64,000 nucleotides of DNA from Hevea brasiliensis (lineage: Eukaryota > Streptophyta > Magnoliopsida > Malpighiales > Euphorbiaceae). The stretch lies in the NCBI RefSeq assembly GCF_030052815.1, contig NC_079494.1, forward strand, positions 37,620,467 through 37,684,466, read 5' to 3'. Under the pieces are notes generated by a model. It saw only the letters and a program-made list of their open reading frames with translations. It was not told the origin of the DNA and searched no databases. Each line of letters begins with the position of its first letter. Within the stretch, counting starts at the first letter, position 1. A program made the position numbers and the translations under genes. Of the stretch, positions 1 to 9,556 are shown in pieces.

Positions 1-2803
1 ACCATGTTTGAATAAGGGAAGAGAAAATTTGGCAACCATGGAACCCTAGAATTTTGATGGTGTTTAGTTAGGTTAAACATGAAATCTTGGTGAATGGATG
101 TTGTATATGTGATTTGTATACTTAGATTGCATGAATTGTGATGATTAGACAAATTAGGGTTTTGGACTTAGGGTTTAGAGACCAAAAATGTGAGAAACTT
201 GTAAATGATGTCTTTGACCTAGTTTGAAGTGAAAAATGGTCATTTGTGACCAAATGAAGTGTGTTGGAATTGTTGGAGTTAAAGTTAAATTCGGATTGAG
301 TGTGGTCATGATGCTTACAGCATGACCAAGGTCCCTTTGAGGGATCAAAACTGAAAATTTACAAGTCCAATTGGTATGAGACTAATTGAGAATGAAAATA
401 GACATAAAATGACACAATTTTTATTTAGGAATCATGCCCAAAAAGTGACCAAAACCTAGTGAACAAATTGACCAAACTTGAAAAATCACAGTCTGTCCCT
501 GTACAAACTGACCAAATGAACAGTGTTTGTTCATTTGGTCATAACTTAAGCTAGGCAGGTCAAAATGACCTGAAATTTTACCAGTGGTTAGATGCGATAT
601 AGACCTAAAACTTTCATGGAGAACACAAACCCAAATTAAGCAATTAACCAAGTCATTTGGCCACCCCAAGTTGGTGACCCAAAACTGCCAGCACCAAAAA
701 TTGCCCAGAATTCTAGGTTGAGTCCAATCCGGCAGTCATGGTTCAAATGGCTATAACTTGAGCTACAAAACTCCAATTGGAGTGATTAAAAAAGGAGAAT
801 AAACTCAAGACAATAGGGAACATTTCTTATGAAGAACGTTTTGCCAAATTCTAACAGTAAAGTGACCAATAAAACAGTGCAACTTAGGACACAAAAACTG
901 AAAAATTGCAAATTTGCCTAAAAGACTTAGAATTTGAGAAAATGACCAAAACCAACAAGTTTGGTAACCAAAATGTGGTATGTGGGTGAAGTTGAAGTTC
1001 CCATACCTATTAAGCCTTAGAAAGTCAACAAATTAACTTGAATAGTACCATGAATAGTAACTCCGAAATTAAAATTTCCAAGAATGTTAGTTTAAGCATA
1101 TTTGGGCTAGAATTAAGTATTTATGAATTAATTATTGGATTTACTGTGAAATAAGATACTGAAACACTATAAATTTTGCATTTCAGCTGAAAAAGACCCG
1201 GAAGGCCTAGAGGCGATTAAGTCCAGGTTCGTGCACAATAACTTTAAATTATTATTTTCCCACTGAAAACTTGATTTGTATGCATTGTGTTAATTATGGG
1301 TTTTGAGAACTATGGTTTTGCCACTTGTTAATGGAAATTTGATTTTGAAAATTGATTGTGTTTGTGCATAAAAATTTTAAATAATAGTTTTATAATGGAA
1401 ATTGATTTGTTATACATTGTGAATGTTTTTGTTCATTATGAATTTCCTGAATGTTGTGTTGCCTATTCTACAATGAAAATTTGGAAAGAAAATTAATTAT
1501 TGATTTATATGAAATATTTTAACAATATGGTTTTAAATTTAGTTATGGCTTTGAAAATCTTATTTGAAAAATAGTGTGTTGCCTACTTTGTAAATGAAAA
1601 GTTTGGAATGAAATATGATTTGCGAATTGTATGAGATGTTTGAATAACTTGATTTAAATTGTTTTTAATTCATACTTGGCATGGCAATATTAATATGTTC
1701 CTCCTCCACTTGTAGGGTGAGTTTGATATTTGACTATATTCCTCCCTCTCTGACTTTCTAGTCTGAGTGGCGAGTTTGGATGAGTACTCATTAGCTAGCT
1801 AGCCACCTCCCTCATTGATTTCGATTAGTGGGGTGAGTATGCCTTGTCGTGATGTACACACGAAATGTTCGGAAATTTTGTGTCATGGCCTAAGATGTGT
1901 TATTGTTTGGCAACACTATGTTTATTAAATTGTTTGATCAAGTTGTGCTATATTAAGTTTTGAAAATTATGATTTGTTATAAATGTGATTTGAGAAAAAA
2001 TTTGTGAAATGCGATTATGAGATTTTTGAATGATGATTTGTTCATAAATGTTTTATATTTTACATTTTATGTTTTATTGTGCACCACTGAGTATTTATAT
2101 ACTCAGCGATAGCTTTAACTTGCTGTCACAGATAGAGAAAAGGGCATAGCAGCAGAGCGAGCTGCTACAGTTAGTAAGGAGCACAATTGAAGAATTTTTG
2201 TACGGGTATTTGTCTATACCCTGGTAGTTTAGCTTGATGTAAATATGATAGTATGCATATGTATCTCTGTAATTTGAGCAGTTGTATAGATAAAATTGTA
2301 ATAATATTATTTTTGAGATTTTGCATCTGTAAATTAACTTATGATTGTAAATTAATGATTTAAAATGCAATGTGCATGAGTTATGAAATGTTTTGAGATA
2401 TTAATTCTTGATTTGAAATTTGGATTTTAAATTGAAGTGTTGCTATTGCTGTTAATTTGAAGTTTGGTGATTGCAAATGGAGTTGTGATTGAGAAATATA
2501 TTGGGAGTGTTTCTATTTTTAGGTTTTGAAGAACTGTTTTCTCAAAATACAGACGGCACTCTGCTGAAATTTTTGTAAAAATTAAGGAGATTTTAAAAAT
2601 CCAAAAATTTGATTTATGTTTGGACTCTAAATGAAGGTTTTTAAAATTTTTAAAAAAATTTTACCCACCAATTCCAAAATGAACGAAAATTGTTTTAAAA
2701 TCCCTTGTAGTAAATTTAATGGGTTACCTGTAGGTGAAGTATGGTAATTCATTAGGTGTACTACGGGAACATGTTACATCTTACGAGGAAGTAGAGTGTG
2801 ACA
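1..2803 (+). mobile_element. 5' LTR of gypsy element A, left part outside the window
   Basis: Long terminal repeat, colinear over its whole length with 10543-13346 and differing at only a few per cent of positions. The first 986 bp of the repeat therefore lie left of the window. It ends GTGTGACA, seven bases before a primer-binding site. It encodes nothing recognisable; open frames such as the minus-strand one at 2095-2370 recur at 12637-12912 only because the LTR is duplicated. Members of a spaced repeat family (see findings) begin near 363, 541 and 753, and a hairpin lies at 2087-2106. The family assignment comes from the gag and chromodomain remnants it flanks. Confidence 0.93.
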
Positions 2804-2810
2804 TGTTTAG

Positions 2811-2822
2811 TGGTATCAGAGC
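2811..2822 (+). other. Primer-binding site of element A
   Basis: TGGTATCAGAGC, complementary to the 3' end of plant initiator methionine tRNA, seven bases after the LTR end. This is where minus-strand cDNA synthesis starts. The same 12 bases occur after the 5' LTRs of elements B and C. Confidence 0.93.
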
Positions 2823-2988
2823 AAGGTTTTAAAATAAATTTTGAATTGTGAATTTGAAATATTTTGTCAGTAAATACAACTGCTTAAATGTTTGATATAT
2901 ATGACATATTTACATCATGAATATGCACTAACGGAGATCAACCTCCTTGTGTTTGTTATCAGAGAGTAGAAAATTTTTGGAAAACAGA

Positions 2989-4260
2989 ATGAAGGAGGGA
3001 GATCGTTTCGTAGAGCAATCTGTCGAGGCTGAGGCCCGAGGAGAAGCCCCAGCACTCCAGAATGTGAGTGGGTCAGCCACTCCAGCTCCTCCTCAAACAC
3101 TGTAGTTCCCTGCTCAGTTGCACAACAGATGGCTGCGTTCTTTCAACAAATGGTGAGAAATGTGCCACCTCAAGCACTTGTTGCACAACCACAACCTCTG
3201 GCTCGGCAATATGAGAAATTAATGAAATTTGGGGCTACAGAATTCAAAGGAACAGTGGATCCACTGGAAGCAGAACAGTGGTTAGAGAGGATGGAACGGG
3301 TTTTCAGAAAACTACAGTGTGCTGAAGAGTTGAAGTTCGAATATTCAGTATCACTTCTGCAAGGGGATACATATGAGTGGTGGAAGACCATCCCCTACAG
3401 TTTGGTAGAGCCACCAGTCCTCACATGGGCAGACTTTTTAAGGGAATTCCGGCAAAAGTGGGTTCCTGATACTTATGTAGACATGAAGCTGCAAGAGTTT
3501 TTAAGGTTAAAGCAAGGGGATAGAACTATAGCAGAGTATGAGGGGGACTTTTCAAGGCTAAGCCATTATGCTGGAAGCTTAGTCTCCACCCCCAGAGACC
3601 GGTGTAAAAGGTTTGAGGCTAGGTTGAGGCCTAGCTTAAGAATGTAAGTGGTAGGGTTCCGACACCAGAATTTTTCTGAATTGATCTCACAAGCCCTAGA
3701 ACTGGAAAGGATAGAATCAGAATGGGCAGTGAAAAAGAGTACACAAGAGAAAGAGAAAATTAAAAAGGTTACTAGTCAAGCTACTGAGAGTGGCTCTGGG
3801 AAAAGAAAACATTTTGGAGGATCTAGCTCACGCAAATCGGGTAGAAGTATATCTTCTAGATAGAAACCATCCCAATCCGATCAGCAAACTCAACAGAGAC
3901 GCAAAAATACACTATCGAATCGACTTTGTGAGACTTATGGTAAACCACATAGTGAAGTATGTTATAGAGTTATAGGAGCATGTTTCAATTGTGGAGGGAC
4001 TGGTCATTTTGCTAAGGATTGTGTAAGTCCATGCCATTATGGATCATTTACCACGGTAGAAGGATCAGCCCAAGTTTTCACCCCGAAGAGTTTACCAACA
4101 GTTGGTAGAGGCAGAGGCAGAGGTAGGGGTAGTACACCTAGAAGTCAGAGTACTGTGAATCAACCAAGACAAGGTGATGCTCCAATGAGAGTATACACTA
4201 TGCGACAGAAAGACGAGGATGAGATTTCTGGTATGGTTGCTAGTATTTTCTTAATTCTTA
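2989..4260 (+). pseudogene. gag: gag remnant of element A (capsid region and zinc knuckle)
   Basis: Broken gag gene, the structural protein that packages retrotransposon RNA. The likely start is the ATG at 2989, because B and C begin gag with the same M-(K/E)-E-G-D-R context. This frame hits TAG at 3103-3105, and the main capsid part runs in another frame from 3129. It shows the Retrotrans_gag pattern: GATEFKGTVDPLEAEQWLE, then WWKTIP, then KLQEFLRLKQGDRTIAEYE. A TAA at 3645-3647 stands where B reads through, and the frame resumes to 3863. A zinc knuckle C-F-N-C-X4-H-X4-C follows at 3981-4023 and is intact here, although the Cys-rich motif just before it has Tyr for its second Cys. A Gly/Arg-rich linker follows at about 4107-4135. 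Homology to B fades at the protease start near 4250. Confidence 0.88.
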
Positions 4261-4644
4261 ATTGAGATATGTATATGTGTAAAAAAAAAATTTTGATATG
4301 TTAGTGACTAGTCTTTTTAAAATTAATTTTGGAAGAGTTTGTTAGTGAAAAGTATTTGCTAGTACACAAGAATTTGTAAAGTTGATTAGTAAGCCTAATT
4401 ATGTAAGGAAAGAGAACCTAAAAGTAAGTTATAGTAATATAGCTACCTTAGATGCGGGTAAGGGTATTACTGCTGATAGATGTCAGTGGGTACCATAATT
4501 AAAATAAGTTCAAGAATTAGTGAATTTAAAAGAAATAAGATATAGAGAAGTTTGTTCTATTGGGATGTATCATAGTAACTATGCAATATTCTTTATGTTT
4601 GTGCTGTAAGCTGTAGATTATAGTACTGACTTGGGATTTATTGT
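4261..4644 (+). other. Non-coding interior of element A, part 1
   Basis: Begins where the protease gene would start. A short stretch near 4290-4320 still resembles the protease region of B, but the catalytic motif is absent and stops occur in all frames. An A-run lies at about 4280-4290. No RT, RNase H or integrase motif is visible. The stretch continues at 8695 on the far side of a nested solo LTR. Confidence 0.6.
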
Positions 4645-5191
4645 GTAAATGTAACACCCTCCCAGAAGCAACTCCGTACAGTCTACTGTTCCGGTGACCG
4701 GTGTCGGTTCGGACAACTAGAACGTCCGGAAAAATATTTAAACTAAAGTGAGGGACCATAATTAACTCAAATATTAATAAGAAAAATTTAGTAAAAATTT
4801 TAGAAATAAAATACAACCAAGTCAAACGAGCCGGTGCCCAAGCGATGGGTAACCAGAGGGAAGTTGCGGTTCTCGCAACGAGGAGCCCTAGACCCGGGGG
4901 AAAAATTATAAAATAATTTTTGGGACTCCAGAGAAGGGTCATTGAGGTTCCTATGGTATTAGAATGCCAAGAAAATACCTAGAAAAAATTTTCTATCGGT
5001 ACAGACGATTTTGACCCGTTAAGCCAAACGGAGGGCATTTTGGTCATTTCGCCTTCAGAGGTGATTTTTGGCCGACTTGTCCAGTTGAGTAAATAATTAA
5101 TATGACATAAAATATGAATAAATATTACTAAAAATTAATGTGAAAATGAGTAGAGAAAAGAAGAAAAGAAAATGAAAGAAAAACCTAAATA

Positions 5192-5229
5192 TGACATCAC
5201 ATGATGTCATTTGGAGGGCTTCCACCAAT
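5192..5229. promoter_or_regulatory. Inverted TGACATCA repeat followed by CCAAT
   Basis: TGACATCACATGATGTCA at 5192-5209 is an inverted repeat whose arms resemble bZIP (CRE-like) sites. CCAATCAC follows at 5225. It lies 542 bp into the LTR. The same arrangement at similar offsets in at least five other LTRs here suggests selection, but function is inferred. Confidence 0.5.
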
Positions 5230-7553
5230 CACAACCTAATAAGCCAAATTAAAAAGAGAAAAATGACAAATGAAGACACAAAATTTCTGGTTCTTCTTCT
5301 TCTTTTGGACGTGAACCACTTCTTGAGCCTTCCTCCATGGATGCTTTTTGAAGCTCTAATTTCCCATTAAAATCTTCCATATTTTCCCAACCTCCAAACA
5401 CAAAAACTTGATTTTTGACCTAGCTTGAGAGATTGGAAGCAAAAGGGAGTGACTAGCTGGATTTTCAACCAAGGTTAGTGCATGTTTATTTCTGTGTTTT
5501 ATAGAAGAAATTAGTAAATCCTACAACTAGATGCCATAGAAACTTGTAGATGAGTGAAGATCTAGAATCTGTACAGTGTATGCGTAAATAGTAAATTTTA
5601 AAAATTCATAACTGGAGTTAGGAATCTCAGATCAGGGTGATTTTTATGTCAAAAGAAACCTTAAGGAATGTTCTAAAACTTTGTAGTTTTATGTCAGACT
5701 TGATTCTAATGTTAGGTTAGGGTTTGAGGACAAAACATTTTATTGCTCAGATGTGGACTCTGTTCTGCTGATTTCCTGCAACATGACAGCCACCTTCAAT
5801 AAATCATAACTGGAGCTATAAAACTCGAAATGATGTGATTCTTGAGTCCTTGAAACGCTTATTGAATGCTCTAAAACCTTGTAGTTATGGCCAAGAGCTA
5901 ATTGTGGTAGCTGCTGGGTGATATTTTTACATTTCCTTACTACTATCCTGCATGTACTGGATTCTGGACAGGTTGCACCTTTTTAATTAGTTCTGCAATT
6001 TCCGATCTGATTTTGATGTGATTCCAATTGGAGATTGAGTTAGACATATGAAGGTTGAGTTCTGGAAAATATGGTCTTCAAATCTTGTTTCTATAAATTA
6101 TAGTGATTATTTTTGCCCCCTGTTTCTGCATGCTGATTGTGCACTGAGTGCACTATTCGTTCTAGTAACATGTATATTGCATGAGCTGGAAATTTTAGAG
6201 AGAAACTTGGACCTTGCTTAGGTAATGGTGAAAGAACATTTTAAGGGTCAATTAGTGACCATTTGAGGTAAGTTCACCATAATTTAAAGCGATTTAGAGT
6301 GATGCAAAATTAATTGGTAGGCTGCCTAGGGTAACCAGTAGGGAGGCTGTGATTCCAGCCCACTTGGACTGCCATATGTTTGGCTGTGTAGGTCCAATTG
6401 GTGTTTGGCCAATTGGACATGAAACTAGGCTTATAATGGCACATTTTTTCTAAAGAAACCATGCCCAAAAGACCAAAGCAAGAGGACCAAAACTTGGCCC
6501 CAATCCAGATACCCTGCAAACAGCCCTTGCAGAATGACCAAATGAACAGTTGGCCATAACTCACTGTAGATTTGGTCAATTGACCTGAAATTTTTACAGA
6601 AACAAGTTAAGACATAGAAAAACAACTTTCATGAAGAAACCTACCCCAAATTATGACCAGAACCTAACCCAAATGGCAGTCACAGTCACTGTTCAAACCT
6701 GCAACTCTGCAGATTTTGATTTGAGCAGTAATGTTTGGATGGCTATAACTCTCTCTAGAAAACTCGGATTTAGGCGATTCTTGAACCGATGAAAACCTAA
6801 GGCATAGTAGAACATTTCATATGAAGAATGTTAGGCCAAATTATGAACTTAACTTGATCAAATTACTGACCAAAGTTGGACCAAAAATCTGTCAGACCCA
6901 AAATCTCAGCATGAACAGTGCACGTAAACAGTAAACTTATTTTGGCCATAACTTGAGCTACAAAACTCCAAATGGAGTGAATCAAAAAAAGAAATTCAAC
7001 TAGACAAAATAAGGAACAACTTTCATGTTTACCATTTCCTCAAATTCCCACTGTAGAAATATCAAATGGAACAATAAAGATGAAGCACCAAATCTGAAAA
7101 TTTTGTTCAATTAGCATTAAGCTTAGAAATGGTATTGGCAACCAATACCAACAAGTTTTAAATACAAAATGTGGTATGTTTGGGGTGTTAAAACCAATAC
7201 ACCTATTTTCTATCCAAAAGTCAACATTTTTGTTGACCAATGAGGTGAATAGTGACACCAAAACCAAAAATTGGCAATTTTGCCAAAATGACCTAAACTT
7301 TGAGAAAGTGACCAAAACCAACAAGTTTTGAATACAACATGTGGTATGTTGGGAGTACTAAAACCAATGTACCTATTATTTATGCAAAAGTCAACATTTT
7401 AGTTGACTAATGAAATGAATAGTGACATGAAAACTTGAAATTCAAAAATTGTGAAACTTAAAAATGCAAAATGCCCTAGTAGGCCTAATGTGATTGGTTT
7501 GGATAGTTTGGCATGCCAATAGGGTATTGTTTTAGCAGTACTGCGAAAGGAAA

Positions 7554-7626
7554 GGCTTTATGCCTGTATTCATGGCTTTATGCCCGTATCCATGGCTTTT
7601 ATGCCCGTATTCATGGCTTTTATGCC
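7554..7626 (+). repeat. 20-21 bp minisatellite in LTR
   Basis: About three and a half units of GGCTTTATGCCNGTATYCAT. Related arrays with different unit numbers lie at 26329-26401, 31224-31316 and 58889-58940, so copy number varies between copies of the LTR. Confidence 0.85.
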
Positions 7627-7640
7627 AATTATGTGATATC

Positions 7641-7745
7641 ATGGCTTTTTAGCCATACTGACTGCATACGTGGTTGACGTTCTGTGTCCCATGGTATGAC
7701 GGCCCGAGGCACCGCGGTGTCCAGTGCCAACGACCCGTTATCGAT
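7641..7745 (+). promoter_or_regulatory. GC-rich LTR block with hairpin, G-box-like and TGACGT motifs
   Basis: Starts with the hairpin ATGGCTTTTTAGCCAT (7641-7656), then ACGTGG (7668-7673) and TGACGT (7675-7680), a perfect palindrome CACCGCGGTG (7710-7719) and CAGTGCCAACGACCCGTTAT. It stands out from its AT-rich surroundings and is conserved at 26195-26314, 31098-31209 and 58956-59058. The motifs resemble ABRE/G-box and as-1 cores; an enhancer role is inferred. Confidence 0.45.
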
Positions 7746-8037
7746 CCGATGCCCAAGATAGGTTACTTGGGCATGGAAAAGTATAAGCAGAATCGAACTG
7801 ATTGTTAAAGAAAATACGAAAATTAAATATCAGGAATGATAACGATAGAATACAAAGAAACTCAAGATCATGAAGAAAATAAATAAACAAAATGCATGAA
7901 GAAGTTAATATCATAAAACGTAATTAGCCCTCGACTAAACATTAAGTTGGTAATTATTTAGTTCTTATGAACACAATGGCTAAGAAATTATGATTTTTAT
8001 TTGCATATTATTTCTTTCTATTTTATTATTTGCACCA

Positions 8038-8074
8038 CTAAGCTTTATGCTTAGCGCGTCGCTTTTGCAACGCG
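8038..8074 (+). other. Double-hairpin element of LTR
   Basis: GCACCA then stem CTAAGC/GCTTAG (8038-8043, 8049-8054), directly followed by stem CGCGT/ACGCG (8055-8059, 8070-8074). It lies about 615 bp before the LTR end. See the finding on compensating changes. Confidence 0.65.
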
Positions 8075-8694
8075 TAGGTACTGAAGATACTGATCGAGAG
8101 CCAGTAGACCACAAATTGGGTAAGTCCATCCTGCAGTTCTGCATAGTGTCTGTGTCACCTCACTGTCTGCGGAGCATTGGTAGGACACTAGATGTCATTT
8201 TGGTATTTTGTAATTGATTTTATTTTCTCATATGTATTTGAAACTTATGTAATGTATTTTGATATTTATGTAAAAAAAAAAAATGAAAAGTGTGGTTGTA
8301 AATGGAAAAGTGAATGTTTATCTATGATATATGCATGGTATCATATGAGATGGATGAATGATTGAGAAATGAAAAGGTTGTTGAGAACTGAAATTGAGAA
8401 ATATTAATGAGATTTTGATATTGGAGTTTGGAAATGATTGAATGTGAATATTGGAAGTGTTTTTCACAGGTTCCGAAGAACGGTTTTCTCCATTTTTAGC
8501 CGGTACTCTGCCGGATTTTCTTTAAAATTTTCAGAACCTCAAATAAATTACAATTTCAATAAATGAATTATATTTCACAAATTATTTTCAAAACTATGAT
8601 AAAAATGAATTAAGATAAAATAGAGTGCTCCGGCACACTGAGTGGCATAACTTGCTCGGCTACACTGTAGTCGGGTAAAGGGTGTCACAGTAAA

Positions 8695-9420
8695 GCTACG
8701 TACTATCCAATAATACACAAGAATAAGAATAGTTGCAAATGGCATCTATTTTAGTATAGTTATGATCAGATAAAGTTTTCTTGTTGGAAAGGAGTTTGAA
8801 AATCCTAACTTGGGATTTAAAACTCTAAAGTTAGAATATTGAAAGGTTATAGTTCAGTACAAAAGAAAATAATGACTACACATCAGTGCAAAATAAGCTA
8901 TAGAATATCGATAGATAAAACTAAATAGAATAGTAAGAAATGAGAAAAATACTAGATGAGGAATTGCTACCAAGGCAAGCAATTTACTTAAGATGCATAA
9001 CGATATCCCGAACTATTTTATCAAGAAAGAAATAAGTTAAACAAAAGCAAACAAGATAGTGCAAAATGGCACATAGGCCTTGGTCATAAATGGAGATGGT
9101 AAGATAATGGTTATGGACCTATGGCCAAGAAAGAAAAGACTACAAAAGAAAATAATTGCTAAAACAACAGCAAGAAAAGACTAAAATATTCTAAACTAAA
9201 CCAAAGGTTACATCAAATGATCAAGAGATTTGATAAGAAAAGAGTAAAACTAAGTTCTCACCTATAGGGTCACATGAGGTCCTAGAAAAGCGGATCCACT
9301 AGCACATAGATTTGCTTACCTCTAAAATTAAAATGAATATGAATCTAACTTATGACAGAAGCTCATAAGAAACTTGGCACACGAGGTAAGCAATCGATGA
9401 GTAAATGATATTGGTTAAAG
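8695..9420 (+). other. Non-coding interior of element A, part 2
   Basis: A-rich sequence with stops in all frames and no recognised motif. In B the corresponding span holds RT, RNase H and integrase, which are absent here. Together with 4261-4644 it gives a non-coding middle of about 1.1 kb in an internal region of only about 2.7 kb. Confidence 0.6.
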
Positions 9421-9509
9421 TACTAAGGAACCATCATTCAGGCCAAGAAGCTACTTAGGAGCGTGAATAGGATATGAGGAGACAGCACCCACAACTGTTC
9501 AAAGACTGA
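9421..9509 (+). pseudogene. Chromodomain tail remnant of element A
   Basis: The last about 30 codons of a chromovirus pol gene. Read in the conserved frame the sequence gives E-A-T, a stop where Trp is expected, E-R-E, another stop, then DMRRQHPQLFKD and TGA at 9507-9509. It matches the end of B (about 22290-22370). The chromodomain normally steers integration by binding histone marks; this copy is dead. Confidence 0.75.
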
Positions 9510-9542
9510 TACCAGATAAAATTTCGAGGATGAAATTATTTT

Positions 9543-9556
9543 AAGGGGGGGAGAAT
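9543..9556 (+). other. Polypurine tract of element A
   Basis: AAGGGGGGGAGAAT directly before the 3' LTR start TGTAACACCC. This is the usual plus-strand primer of LTR retrotransposons. B has a matching tract at 22403-22416. Confidence 0.85.

Larger units (their letters stand above)
4650..8689 (+). mobile_element. Solo LTR (about 4.0 kb) nested in element A
   Basis: A complete LTR, starting TGTAACACCC and ending GGGTGTCACA, flanked by the 5-bp TSD GTAAA at 4645-4649 and 8690-8694. It has no internal region, so it is a solo LTR left by LTR-LTR recombination. It belongs to the subfamily of 55952-60214 (same orientation) and of 25295-28899 and 29987-33877 (opposite). In order it contains an inverted TGACATCA repeat and CCAAT (5192-5229), an array of about 190-bp units (5608-7050), a minisatellite (7554-7626), a GC-rich block (7641-7745) and two hairpins (8038-8074). 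A-rich sequence at 8272-8283 follows a T-rich stretch that could be a poly(A) site. Confidence 0.95.

Noticed and set aside
421..669. Minus-strand open frame in LTR A and its duplicate at 10963-11289
   Set aside because: It lies wholly in LTR sequence, is duplicated with the LTR, has no known domain and tracks the DNA repeat units.
4526..4942. Minus-strand open frame of 138 codons, with relatives at 28607-28939, 33648-33932 and 51643-52053
   Set aside because: All span the first 300 bp of LTRs in antisense and share residues because the LTR starts are homologous; no start or codon signal.
7554..7626. Regular 20-bp repeats resembling a CRISPR array
   Set aside because: Units are contiguous without spacers, in a plant LTR; a minisatellite.
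7990..8217. Plus-strand open frame of 75 codons over the double hairpin
   Set aside because: It starts in AT-rich sequence and is not conserved in frame in the homologous LTRs.
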